Below, in pieces: positions 25,172-33,757 of a stretch of DNA of 64,000 nucleotides (position 1 is the stretch's first letter; the number at the start of each line of letters is the position of its first letter). The notes beneath the pieces were generated by a model. It made no database searches, was not told the DNA's origin, and saw only the letters and a list, made by a program, of their open reading frames with translations. The translations under genes and the position numbers were made by a program. Source of the DNA: Micromonospora purpureochromogenes. GTDB taxonomy: Bacteria > Actinomycetota > Actinomycetes > Mycobacteriales > Micromonosporaceae. The DNA is taken from positions 2,852,001-2,916,000 of the forward strand of contig NZ_LT607410.1 of NCBI RefSeq assembly GCF_900091515.1, given 5' to 3'.

Positions 25172-26624
25172 GCCGACTCCTCGCCGCTCGGTTTGTGAGA
25201 CACCGGCGCGCTCGGCCCGCTGGCTGGTGCCAGGCCGGGAGCAGTGCGCCGGCGGCCAGACTCATCAGCCACAGGGCCACCCCGAGGAAGGCCGCGGCGG
25301 TGTACCCGGAGGCGGACGGGTACGGCTGCCAGCTCGGGGTGTGCACGGCCAGCATCTCGGCGCTCAGCGCGCTGCCGGTGGAGTAGCCGACGTAGCGCAG
25401 CACCTGGTTGAAGCTCATCGCGCTGCCGGTCGCCTGAGCCGGCACGGCTCGAGTGATCATGCCGGGCATGACCGCGAACACCGTACCGACCGCCAGCCCG
25501 ACCACGGCCATCACGACCACCAGTTCCCCGATGGTGTGCCGGAGGAGCCCAAACAGCACCATGCCCGCGAGCGCGAGCGCGGACGCGGCCGGGATCAGCA
25601 GCCGCTCGCCACCGCGGGAGACCACTACCGGCGTGATCCGGCTAGCCGCGAAGCTGCCGGCGGAGAACGGCAGCAGCACGAGACCCGCGACGACGACTGA
25701 GCCGCCGAGCCCGTCGGCCGTACCGACAGGGGTCTGCACGAACTGCACCACGAGGGAGATCAGCAGGTACATGCCGAGCCCGGCGAGCACCGCGGCGACG
25801 TCCGCCGCCAGTACCCCGCGGTGGCGTAACAGCCGCAGGTCCACCAGCGGCCGCTGGTGGCGCAGTTCGTACCCGGCCCAGGTTGCCGTCGTCACCACCG
25901 CGACGACGATAGCCACCACCGAGCGCGGCGAGAACCAACCCCAGGCATCGCCCTCGCTGATGAACAGGATCAGGGCCGCCAGTCCGGCGCCGAGGAGAAC
26001 CGCACCGGGTACGTCGAGCCGGACCCTGGGCAGGTGACGCGATGACGGCACGATCCACCCCGCGGTGAGCAGCGCGACCAGACTGACCACCGCCCCGAAC
26101 CAGTACGCCAGATGCAGCCCGCCGTACTCGGCGATCAGTCCGGTGACCGGGTACCCGAGGCCGACGCCGGCCACCGTGGTGATGGAGAGCATGGCCATGG
26201 TGGGTCGTGCGCGCTGCGGCGGCAGCGAGTCGCGGGCCGTCGCGATCGCCAGCGGTGTGAGGCCCAGACCGGCGCCCTGCAAACCCCGGCCGACGAGCAG
26301 GGCGGCAAACCCAGTCGGCAGCGCGGCCAGCGCGCAACCCGCCGTGACGAGTACGAGCCCTGCGAGCATCACCGTGCGCCGTGCGGGACCGTCGCCGAGC
26401 CGGCCCATGATCGGCGTCGCGATCGCCCCGACCAGTAGCGTGATCGTCAGAGACCACTGGGCGTCGGTCACCGATACGCCGTCGGCCGCGGCGATCTTCG
26501 GGATGAGCGGCGCGCCGAGGCTGCTCACCACCGCGACCACGGTGCCCAGGAAGATCAGTGTGGGGACCAGACCGCGTGTCGAGCGCCGTTGATACGTGGG
26601 CGGCTTCTCCTGTACCACCGTCAT
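25164..26624 (-). CDS. DHA2-type MFS multidrug exporter (about 14 helices)
   Basis: A 486-residue transporter from ATG 26624, which follows GAGGAG at 10 nt; the 23 earlier codons in frame lack a better site. Motif A is MGRLGDGPARRTVML, and VGRGLQGAGLGLTPLAIA lies in helix 4. Helix count and length fit the 14-helix proton-driven drug exporters. It is translationally coupled to a TetR gene that probably represses it in the absence of substrate. Confidence 0.92.
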   Translation of the reverse strand: MTVVQEKPPTYQRRSTRGLVPTLIFLGTVVAVVSSLGAPLIPKIAAADGVSVTDAQWSLTITLLVGAIATPIMGRLGDGPARRTVMLAGLVLVTAGCALAALPTGFAALLVGRGLQGAGLGLTPLAIATARDSLPPQRARPTMAMLSITTVAGVGLGYPVTGLIAEYGGLHLAYWFGAVVSLVALLTAGWIVPSSRHLPRVRLDVPGAVLLGAGLAALILFISEGDAWGWFSPRSVVAIVVAVVTTATWAGYELRHQRPLVDLRLLRHRGVLAADVAAVLAGLGMYLLISLVVQFVQTPVGTADGLGGSVVVAGLVLLPFSAGSFAASRITPVVVSRGGERLLIPAASALALAGMVLFGLLRHTIGELVVVMAVVGLAVGTVFAVMPGMITRAVPAQATGSAMSFNQVLRYVGYSTGSALSAEMLAVHTPSWQPYPSASGYTAAAFLGVALWLMSLAAGALLPAWHQPAGRARRCLTNRAARSRHE

Positions 26625-26676
26625 GCTGGCCCTGCTCCTCACCGCCGGGTACGGCGACCCGCGTCCGGCGCGCATG

Positions 26677-26703
26677 TCATCAACTGATGTCATCGCTTGA
26701 TGA
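26677..26703. promoter_or_regulatory. Tandem palindrome, probable operator for the MFS-TetR operon
   Basis: TCATCA-AC-TGATG is followed directly by TCATC-GCTT-GATGA, two overlapping inverted repeats of the same half-site, 53 to 79 bp upstream of the MFS start. The remaining gap to 26998 holds one further inverted repeat (CGATTGCG / CGCAATCG, 26816-26853) and no gene. Confidence 0.6.
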
Positions 26704-26998
26704 CTACGGTAGACGCCGGGCGGGCGACCAGCGGCAGCCGGTGGTCAAGGTCACTCCCATGGCCGCCGGGTCGGTGCCGCCGCCGGCCCGTCTCAACCAA
26801 TCTGACGGCAAGTCCCGATTGCGGCTGACGGCTGAGGTCAGACGCAATCGGTGGGGAGGCGGGCGCTGAAGGCGAGCAGGGCGACCCCGCTGCTTCCACG
26901 GGTGGCGGTTCCGGCGGCTGGTGTCCACCGCGTACCCGGCCATTGATGGGGCGTCTGTGCGAGCACCCCAGCATGGCCGGCGCGGCCGGGCCATGAGG

Positions 26999-27475
26999 TC
27001 AGGCGCGGGAGCGCAGGAAGCGCACCAGCCCGGCTACATCCTCCGGTACGAGGCGGCCGATGGCCCCGCTGGAGTAGACGGCGTTGAGTACGGAGCCGTC
27101 CGGGCCGAGGACGAAGCCGGTCGACTGCAGGTGACGGCGGTCGTCGTTGAGGTACGCGCCGGTCAGGGCGGCGACCTGCTCGGCGTCCGCGCTGTGGCCG
27201 ACGGGGAACGCGAGGTGGTGCTTGTCGACCAGCGCCCTGGTGGTGGGTTCATCGTCGACGGAGAGCGCGGCGACCCGGACGTCGAGTGCAGTGAGAGTGT
27301 CGGTGGCGCGCTGGAACGCCGCGAGCTGAGCGGTGCAGTAGGGGCACCAGGAGCCCCGGTAGATCAGTACGACGCCGTAATGCCCGGCGAACTCATCGGG
27401 TAGCCGGAGGGTGCCCCCGCCGGTACGGGGCACCTCGAGGGTCGGAAAGGTCTGGCCGTTGTCGAGTCGAGCCAT
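26999..27475 (-). CDS. Peroxiredoxin / AhpC-TSA-like redoxin
   Basis: A 158-residue thioredoxin-fold protein with RGSWCPYCTAQLAAFQRATD, giving Cys44 as peroxidatic or redox cysteine and Cys47 as its CxxC partner. DVRVAALSVDDEPTTRALVD follows. This resembles the redoxin group that includes peroxiredoxin-like thiol peroxidases. ATG 27475 follows AAGGAG; an 11-codon upstream extension is less likely. It diverges from a TetR gene across operator O7, so both should be controlled together. Confidence 0.88.
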   Translation of the reverse strand: MARLDNGQTFPTLEVPRTGGGTLRLPDEFAGHYGVVLIYRGSWCPYCTAQLAAFQRATDTLTALDVRVAALSVDDEPTTRALVDKHHLAFPVGHSADAEQVAALTGAYLNDDRRHLQSTGFVLGPDGSVLNAVYSSGAIGRLVPEDVAGLVRFLRSRA

Positions 27476-27530
27476 GTTGCGTCTCCTTGTCAGCCGGTTC
27501 ACGATCACATTGAGTCAACGCCACGAAAAC

Positions 27531-27546
27531 TGGACCGACAAGTCCA
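27531..27546. promoter_or_regulatory. Operator O7 of the TGGAC-N6-GTCCA family
   Basis: TGGACCGACAAGTCCA lies in the 82-bp gap between the peroxiredoxin gene (minus) and the TetR gene (plus), 11 bp before the latter's GTG. This is the clearest regulator-target arrangement in the set. Confidence 0.82.
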
Positions 27547-27557
27547 GTTAAGCCGTC

Positions 27558-28199
27558 GTGACGGACATGACAGCGACGAGGTCCACCGGGCTGACCGCCC
27601 GCGGTGCCCGGACCCGGGAGCGGATCATCGAGGTGACAGCCACCCTCGTTTTCCGCCAGGGCGCCGCCGGAACCAGCCTGGACGAGGTCATGGCCGAGGC
27701 GGCGGTCAGCAAATCGCAGCTCTACCACTACTTCGCCGACAAGGACGACCTGCTGCGGGCGGTGATCGACCGACAGACCGGCCGCATTCTGGAGGCTCAG
27801 CGCGCCCAACTGGACGACCTCGACTCGATCGAGGGTCTCCGGCGCTGGCGGGATCTGGTCGTCGCGACCCAGGAGGCCGCTGGCCGGGTCGGGGGGTGCC
27901 CGCTCGGTTCGTTGGCCAACGAGTTGGCCGACCGGAACGAGAACACCCGTGGTGTCCTCGATTCCTCCTTCCGGCGGTGGGCGGCGCGGCTGGCCGATGG
28001 GCTGGCCGCGATGCGGGCCAACGGGCAACTGGTGTCCGAGGCGGATCCCGCGGCCCTCGCCGAGGCGCCCATCGCCGCCCTGCAGGGCGGCCTGCTCCTG
28101 GCCAAGACCCGGCGGACCGCCCGACCGCTGGCCCGGGCCCTTGACATGGCCATCGCGCACATCAACACCCTCACGCCCAGCGGACGGCGCCGCGGATGA
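27558..28199 (+). CDS. TetR-family repressor (LmrA/YxaF-like), copy 2
   Basis: A 213-residue TetR protein from GTG 27558 (ATG 27567 is also possible). The HTH TSLDEVMAEAAVSKSQLYHY plus FADKDD has the same recognition helix as the TetR at 20066. GGCPLGSLANELADRNENTR and ALQGGLLLAKTRR mark the LmrA/YxaF-like sensor domain. Operator O7 lies immediately upstream, implying autoregulation and control of the peroxiredoxin. An inducer such as a quinone or electrophile is inferred from the target genes only. Confidence 0.93.
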   Translation: MTDMTATRSTGLTARGARTRERIIEVTATLVFRQGAAGTSLDEVMAEAAVSKSQLYHYFADKDDLLRAVIDRQTGRILEAQRAQLDDLDSIEGLRRWRDLVVATQEAAGRVGGCPLGSLANELADRNENTRGVLDSSFRRWAARLADGLAAMRANGQLVSEADPAALAEAPIAALQGGLLLAKTRRTARPLARALDMAIAHINTLTPSGRRRG

Positions 28200-28242
28200 C
28201 GGACGGCGGCCATCCCGGGCAGCCGCGCCAGCCGCGACGCAG

Positions 28243-28405
28243 GAACGCACCTGCCAACCCTGGGACGCCATCAACCGCTCGACCCGCGCGCCGTCCACGC
28301 TGATGCCGTCACGGCGTAGCTGCCGGTGCACCCGGTCCACGCCGTAGGTACACCTCGACGCCTGCCAAATCTCGTGATCGTTGGACAGCAGGCCGAGGCG
28401 GCGCT
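28243..28405 (-). pseudogene. IS3-family transposase fragment
   Basis: The minus strand reads LLSNDHEIWQASRCTYGVDR then VHRQLRRDGISVDGARVERL and MASQGWQ, the region before the integrase core in IS3 OrfB proteins. About 52 residues remain; no DDE residues. Confidence 0.65.
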
Positions 28406-28450
28406 GTGACCCCGACCGGGAGCGGGCTGGCCGAAGGTCTGGCCCTGGGG

Positions 28451-29755
28451 CTAGCCGAGGACCGTGACGTACAGCAGGTACACGTTCAATACGATGATCA
28501 CTGCGGCGATGCCACCTGCCGCCGCCGTGGTGGCCCGGCTGTTGACGAACGAGCCCATGATGTCCGCGCGGCGGGTGAGCAACAGCAACGGGACCAGAGC
28601 GAAGGGGATGCCGAACGACAGGACCACCTGCGAGACGACCAGGCTGTCCGTGGCCGGCAGGCCCAACCCCAGCACCAGCAGTGCCGGGAGCATTGTCAGC
28701 CCGCGCCGGACGAACAGCGGGATGCGCCGGCGGATGAAGCCCTGCATGACGACCTGCCCGGCGTAGGTGCCCACGCTCGACGACGACAGTCCGGAGGCGA
28801 GCAGGGCCACGGCGAACGCGAGGGCCGCGCCGCCACCGACGAGGTGGCCGAGCCCGGCGTGGGCGGCCTCGATCGAGTCGACGTCGGCATGGCCGGTGCG
28901 GTTGAACAGCGAGGCCGCGATCACCAGCATGGACAGGTTGATCACACCGGCCGCGCCGAGCCCGACAACCACGTCGAGCCGCTGGAAGCGCAGCAGCTCG
29001 TGGCGCTCGGCGTCATCCCGGCAGGCCACCCGGGCCTTCGTCAAGGCGGAGTGCAGGTACACCACGTGCGGCATCACGGTCGCGCCGATGATGCCCGCCA
29101 CGAGCAGCAGGCTGTCGTTGCCGGCGAGCCCGGGAACCATCCCGTCGGCGACACCGACCGGGTCGGCGCCGACCACGGCCAGGTCATAGAGGAAACCGAG
29201 AACCACGATGCAGAGCAGCCCGACGATGGCAAGCTCGAAGCGCCGGTAGCCGCGCTGCTCCAGGCCGAGGATCCCGAACGCGACGACCGCGGTGATCAGC
29301 CCGGCCGGGAACAGCGGTACGCCGAACAGCAGATTCAGCCCGACCGCCGCGCCGACGAACTCGGCCAGGTCGGTCGCCATCGCGATCACCTCTGCCTGGA
29401 CCCACAGGCCCCGGGAGACCGGGCGCGGCAGGTGCTCGCGGCACAGCTCCGGCAGGTCACGCCCGGTCGCCACGCCAGCCTTGGCCGACAGGTACTGCAC
29501 CAGCATGGCCATGAGGTTGGCCACCACGATCACCCAGGCCAGCGTGTACCCGAACCTCGCGCCGGCGGTGAAGTTGGTGGCGAAGTTGCCGGGGTCGATG
29601 TACGCAACCGCTGCCACGAACGCCGGACCGAGCAGCGCCAGCACCCCGCGCAGCCGCCCGCGGGAGCGCAGCAGCTGCAGATCGCTCAGCTCGGTGACGG
29701 GTGCGGCGGGCTCGGTGACGGCCGGTGATCGGCCGTCACCGATTACGGGGCCCAT
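28451..29755 (-). CDS. mntH: Nramp-family Mn2+/Fe2+ transporter
   Basis: A 434-residue, 11-helix proton-coupled divalent metal importer. Helix 1 carries the metal-binding DPGN (Asp54-Asn57) and helix 6 the MPH motif in GATVMPHVVYLHSALTK. Start ATG 29755 follows GTGAGG. No Mn riboswitch or MntR box was recognised. It lies beside a groEL scrap and a ferritin-like gene. Manganese import would fit the peroxide-defence content of the island. Confidence 0.95.
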   Translation of the reverse strand: MGPVIGDGRSPAVTEPAAPVTELSDLQLLRSRGRLRGVLALLGPAFVAAVAYIDPGNFATNFTAGARFGYTLAWVIVVANLMAMLVQYLSAKAGVATGRDLPELCREHLPRPVSRGLWVQAEVIAMATDLAEFVGAAVGLNLLFGVPLFPAGLITAVVAFGILGLEQRGYRRFELAIVGLLCIVVLGFLYDLAVVGADPVGVADGMVPGLAGNDSLLLVAGIIGATVMPHVVYLHSALTKARVACRDDAERHELLRFQRLDVVVGLGAAGVINLSMLVIAASLFNRTGHADVDSIEAAHAGLGHLVGGGAALAFAVALLASGLSSSSVGTYAGQVVMQGFIRRRIPLFVRRGLTMLPALLVLGLGLPATDSLVVSQVVLSFGIPFALVPLLLLTRRADIMGSFVNSRATTAAAGGIAAVIIVLNVYLLYVTVLG

Positions 29756-30047
29756 GCCTCACCCGGACCGACGGCCCGAGCCCGAGCGACTGCGGCGTAC
29801 GGGAGTCCGGCGACGGCTGTCGCAGCCCCTCGTCCAGCGGCCCGAACTGGGTCATCGGCGACGGGCTGCCATCCCACGGTGTCTGCTCTCGAACGACCAG
29901 CGTGTTCGTGGTCGGCAGCAGGCCGGCCACCGAGGCGCCGTTCTGCAGCGCCGCGCGTGCCACCGGCGGTGGGTCGACGACACCCATCTCGATCACTGTG
30001 CCGAAGCTGCCCTGCGGCGCGTCGAACCCGTCGGTGGATCGGGTGGA
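29736..30047 (-). pseudogene. 3'-terminal scrap of groEL
   Basis: The minus frame reads GFDAPQGSFGTVIEMGVVDP, then PVARAALQNGASVAGLLPTT and NTLVV, the closing segment of GroEL (compare GVIDPxKVTRSALQNAAS). The catalytic and GroES-binding regions are missing, and the tail continues into unrelated codons to 29736, overlapping the mntH start by 20 bp. It cannot be a chaperonin. Confidence 0.75.
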
Positions 30048-30224
30048 GTTCGAGGTGCATCATGTGCTTTCTATCCTGGTCGTTGCCCGGCGGTGACGGC
30101 GGCGATCCGGTGCCGCTGAGGTGGAGTCTGGCGCTGGCCGTGTGCTGGGCGCACGGGCCCGTCCGGTACGGGCCTGGGAACACGTGCCGCAGTGCGCGCC
30201 GGGACCGCGGCGATGGCCAGGTGA

Positions 30225-31133
30225 CTAGCTGGGGGCCCCGCCGCTCATCGTGATGTCGCCGTTGAGGCCGGAGGGATAGAAGCCGCCGGAGTTCGCCGGG
30301 CTCGCGTTGAGGTACACGATATTCAGGACCGACTGGGCCGAGCGGCCGTAGGTGATGCCGTTGGCGTCGTTAGGAATAAGGTTCGCCTCGGCGCTGGTGC
30401 CGATACCCTGGTCGTCGTCGACCGGTCCGTCGAGACTGTTGCGGGCGTCGGAGAGCTTCTGCACGCCCGCGAAGACGGCATCGTCGATCATGCCTTCGTT
30501 GTAGAGCGCGTGGCGGACGATCCCGGCGTGGTACGCCTCCGTGGCGAGCATACCCGCGGCAGCGTCCAGGTACGTCTTGTTGGACAGCAGCGGTGCCGCT
30601 CCTTTGAACGCGGAGACGCCGACGTCCTCGAACAGGAACGCGGCGAACAGGAAGTTGAGATCGTTGGCGTACGGGTCGAATATTTCGCCCGACTTGATGA
30701 GCCCGGCCGCGGTGGCCGCTGCGGTGAAGCTCGTGTCAAGAGAGATCGCCGGACGGGAAACGGCGTGCTCCCCGAGGGCGGACCGCAGGAAGGCCACATG
30801 CTGCTGCTCGTCCGACGCGATCTCCCGTGCGAACTTGCGCACTACCGAGTTGCTGAAGTTGACCATGCCCCCACCGGTCACCTCACCCCGGGTGCCGGTA
30901 CCGGTGGTCATCTCGTCGGGCAGTCCCTGCCCCGTGGTGGCGCGCAGGTAGAACTCGGCTTCGAGGTATTCGAGGTTGAGGGCGAAGTTCAGGACCGTCG
31001 CGTCACTCGGCCCAGAGCCGTCCGGCGATTGCGCGCCGGGGTTCGTCGGGTCCGTCATCGACGCGAGCTTCCGTCGATCGTCATCCGACTCCGCGCTGCG
31101 CGACACCGCCTCTTTGATGAACTTCTTCACCAT
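30225..31133 (-). CDS. Ferritin-like domain protein (desiccation-associated type)
   Basis: A 302-residue protein from ATG 31133 (GTG 31160 is possible). The four-helix ferritin-like domain has the metal-ligand pattern LNLEYLEAEFYLRATTG and EIASDEQQHVAFLRSALGE, with a later EAYHAGIVRHALY. The C-terminus is Asn/Gly-rich (LNASPANSGGFYPSGLNG). Relatives are plant desiccation protein PCC13-62 and bacterial stress ferritin-like proteins. No signal peptide is visible. A role in iron or oxidative stress is inferred. Confidence 0.85.
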   Translation of the reverse strand: MVKKFIKEAVSRSAESDDDRRKLASMTDPTNPGAQSPDGSGPSDATVLNFALNLEYLEAEFYLRATTGQGLPDEMTTGTGTRGEVTGGGMVNFSNSVVRKFAREIASDEQQHVAFLRSALGEHAVSRPAISLDTSFTAAATAAGLIKSGEIFDPYANDLNFLFAAFLFEDVGVSAFKGAAPLLSNKTYLDAAAGMLATEAYHAGIVRHALYNEGMIDDAVFAGVQKLSDARNSLDGPVDDDQGIGTSAEANLIPNDANGITYGRSAQSVLNIVYLNASPANSGGFYPSGLNGDITMSGGAPS

Positions 31134-31156
31134 CGAAAGTCGACCCCCGTTTCGAT

Positions 31157-31837
31157 TCACGACACGCCGGGTATCGATATGTCGCCGGTGCGCCGCACGC
31201 TACTGCCGTCGGCGCTCACGCTAGGGGCGTGGCTGTCTCGGCCGTGCTTCTTTCCCGAACCTTCACCCGCGGGAGGTGCACGGCGGGGATGGCCGCACCA
31301 CGGCGCAGGCCAACCAAGAGCGATGACAGATGGAACCGAAGATGGCACAGGTTCCGACGGCGAGCACGTGCACCTCGAAGGCTCGGCAAGTGATGTCGTG
31401 CGCCGCGGCGCGGACGGACGCTGGCGGTACCTGATCGATAACGCTATCGCCACTGCACCCAAGAAGTCGCCGACGAATTCGGACCAGAGTTCGCTGCCGA
31501 ACATTTTGAAGCCAATGCCGTAGGTGATGGGCGTAGCAATGATGACACCCAGAGTGCAGTGCGTAGCACAATGGCAAGCTTTGATTGTCGTAAGCCCACG
31601 TCGCGACCACCTGGGCGGGCTGCCGTGCCGGTCCAACCACCGTGGAGATTGGGGTCTGCCCCACTTCCAGTAGACCAGGACGGCTGCTGGGCCAAGGTAG
31701 GTGGCGGTTGCCGGCCAGACCATCTCCATAACCTTGACCGGCTGGCGGTATCCCAGCCCAAATTGGTCAACAATGACAACGGCAGTGCTGGCCAACCCCA
31801 CAAGGAGCAGAGCCCACGAAAGCATCACGAGCCACAT
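31157..31837 (-). CDS. DUF4396 membrane protein, C-terminus frameshifted
   Basis: From ATG 31837 the protein starts with two membrane helices (MWLVMLSWALLLVGLAST and MVWPATATYLGPAAVLVYW) and then the family Cys/His segment KACHCATHCTLGVIIATP and FVGDFLGAVAIALSIRYRQ. From there the sequence becomes Arg/Ser/Pro-rich and no longer fits a membrane protein, so the last two helices are probably lost by frameshift. The Cys-His cluster suggests metal binding, perhaps copper; this is inference. Base composition here is lower in GC than the neighbours. Confidence 0.6.
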   Translation of the reverse strand: MWLVMLSWALLLVGLASTAVVIVDQFGLGYRQPVKVMEMVWPATATYLGPAAVLVYWKWGRPQSPRWLDRHGSPPRWSRRGLTTIKACHCATHCTLGVIIATPITYGIGFKMFGSELWSEFVGDFLGAVAIALSIRYRQRPSAPRRTTSLAEPSRCTCSPSEPVPSSVPSVIALGWPAPWCGHPRRAPPAGEGSGKKHGRDSHAPSVSADGSSVRRTGDISIPGVS

Positions 31838-32384
31838 CGGTTGCACAACCGTCTCCGTTCGCTCAGGACACTCGATGCAAGGTCGGTGGTGGTGGATTTT
31901 GACAAACTCCGTCACCAGGTGGGCAAGGTGACCAAATTTGCCGTCTCCAACATGAGAGCACATCCGGCGGTGGGGCATGCGGCATCGCCCACCTGCACGA
32001 CATAGCGCCATGGGCTGAGTAATGCACCGATGCCGAGCAATGCGGACTCAAGGAATTTGGCGGAGCTAGCAACCCAGCATTGACCTCACCGACGCGGCCA
32101 GGAGCGATGCTATTGCGTGCGTGCGTGCGTGCGTGCGTCCGGTAGGGCAGGGCTTCCAGGTCGTGATGGTCCGCCAGTCGGGCGGCCAGGTGTGGCAGCT
32201 GACCGCCCTGGGCCATCGGTTTCGGCGACCTGGCGGTGCCCACCGTGGTGATCTTTCTCTTCCACACGGGCCTGCAGCTGGGCCGACTGCGGGGCGCGCG
32301 GCGGAAGAGCCAGGCCGACACGCTGAGGCTGCGGCTCCGGATGTGTCGCCTCCTCCGCAGGGGCAGGGTGTTCAGGTTCGGCGA
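31838..32384. other. Intergenic stretch without a recognisable gene
   Basis: Apart from the TGCG tandem repeat at 32115 I see no feature. A Cys/His-rich in-frame extension of the DUF4396 frame to ATG 31963 exists (HHHRPCIECPERTE) but lacks a ribosome site. Confidence 0.4.
32115..32138. repeat. (TGCG)6 microsatellite
   Basis: Six tandem TGCG units in non-coding DNA. Such tracts can vary in length by slippage; no gene appears to be controlled by it. Confidence 0.85.
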
Positions 32385-32482
32385 TCAAGGACGTTGTTCT
32401 GCAGCAGGCCGACGAACGATTCCCTGGCGGCGTTGTCGCCGGCGGCGCCGACCCTGCCCATCGACCCGAGTGGCTCTGACCG
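32385..32482 (-). pseudogene. IS3-family transposase C-terminal scrap
   Basis: The minus strand reads LGSMGRVGAAGDNAARESFV then GLLQNNVLDR, the segment holding the last catalytic Glu region of IS3 OrfB. About 30 residues survive. Confidence 0.6.
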
Positions 32483-32501
32483 GCGTATGAAACACGCCTT
32501 A

Positions 32502-33601
32502 AGTGGGCGTTTTAATCTTGTCTGCATGTGATTGACGGCATTCGGCCCGCCGATGCCGAGGTTAGCAGCGCGGTCGACTCATGGCTATGGACACCATTTG
32601 CCCCGGCTGATGCCGCATCGATATGCCAGCTTCGTTCCGCAGAACGTGTCTGGTTCAGGAAAGCTCTCGTATCGTCGGACTCCAGGTGCGATCCACCGCG
32701 CCTCGTCCACAGTAGACCTACGGCATGGCCGAGCGACCCGCCTACCCCTCTGACCTGTCCGACGCCCGCTGGGCGCTGATCGCGCCACGGCTGACCGCCT
32801 GGCGCCAGGCCCGCACCGACGCCGGCGTCGGCGGACGTATCGCCACCCACGACCTGCGGGAAATCTTCAACGCCATCCTCTACGTCAACCGCACCGGCAT
32901 CGCCTGGCGCTACCTGCCGCATGACTTCCCGCCCTGGCAGACCGTCTACGGCTACTTCACCGCCTGGACCGGCGACGGCATCTTCACCCAGCTCAACTAC
33001 GACCTCACCGCACTGGCCCGCGCCAGGGCCGGACGCACCACGCAACCGTCGGCCTGCGTCATCGACACCCAGAGCGTGAAGACCTCCACCAACGCATCTG
33101 CCGCCACGCAGGGCATCGACGCCGGCAAGAAGATCGTCGGACGCAAACGCGGCATCGTCACCGACACCCTCGGCCTGCTCCTCGCCGTCATCGTCACCGC
33201 CGCCAGCGCCAGCGACAACACCATCGGTATCGACCTGCTGGAACAGGCCAAAGCCACCCACCCAGCCCTCACCAAAACCTGGGTCGACGCCGGCTTCAAG
33301 AACAAGGTCATCGAACACGGCGCCACCCTCGGCATCGACGTCGAGGTCGTCGCCAAAGACCCACACGTCAAAGGGTTCTCCGTGGTCAAACGCCGTTGGG
33401 TCGTCGAACGAACCCTGGGCTGGATCATGCTCCACCGGCGCTTGGCCCGCGACTACGAAGCCCTGCCCGGGAACTCCGCCAACATGATCCGCATCGCCAT
33501 GATCGACAACCTCGCCAGACGACTCACCAATGAAACCACCCCAACCTGGCGAGACACCTAAAAGCGCATCACTCACAAATTACGTGAATCAGACGCCCTC
33601 T
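32502..33601 (+). mobile_element. IS5-family insertion sequence, about 1.1 kb
   Basis: Imperfect terminal repeats AGTGGGCGTTTTAATC (left) and AGAGGGCGTCTGATTC (right, reverse complement) match at 12 of 16 positions. One intact transposase gene lies between. No convincing target duplication was found. The right end is about 140 bp from the second attachment-site repeat. Confidence 0.7.
32725..33561 (+). CDS. IS5-family transposase
   Basis: A 278-residue DDE transposase. The DUF4096-type start (YPSDLSDARWALIAPRL, WRYLPHDFPPWQTVYGYF) is followed by the catalytic Asp in CVIDTQSVKTS, the second Asp in KTWVDAGFKNK and Glu in RRWVVERTLGWIMLHRRLAR. It is full length and apparently intact, unlike most mobile-element genes here. 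Confidence 0.93.
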   Translation: MAERPAYPSDLSDARWALIAPRLTAWRQARTDAGVGGRIATHDLREIFNAILYVNRTGIAWRYLPHDFPPWQTVYGYFTAWTGDGIFTQLNYDLTALARARAGRTTQPSACVIDTQSVKTSTNASAATQGIDAGKKIVGRKRGIVTDTLGLLLAVIVTAASASDNTIGIDLLEQAKATHPALTKTWVDAGFKNKVIEHGATLGIDVEVVAKDPHVKGFSVVKRRWVVERTLGWIMLHRRLARDYEALPGNSANMIRIAMIDNLARRLTNETTPTWRDT

Positions 33602-33742
33602 AAGGCCCCTCTCTGTGTGCAGGTGTTGGCAACATCGAGGTCCCCGTTAGCGAGACAGCCCCAGGTCACCGGAGCACCTGGACTTGTGTGAGCCTCAAGG
33701 TCTTGGCGATCGTCATCGGCGGTGGGGCAATAGTTCGTGTGG

Positions 33743-33757
33743 CCCCTCGGACACGAC
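33743..33757 (+). other. Right copy of the tRNA-Leu attachment-site repeat
   Basis: CCCCTCGGACACGAC is identical to 6745-6759, without the rest of the tRNA. It lies at the truncated 3' end of recombinase remnant 2, the same relation as at the tRNA, which suggests tandem integration of related elements. Confidence 0.7.

Noticed and set aside
32115..32138. CRISPR-like tandem repeat
   Set aside because: Six 4-bp units without spacers are a microsatellite. No CRISPR array or cas gene was seen anywhere in the window.
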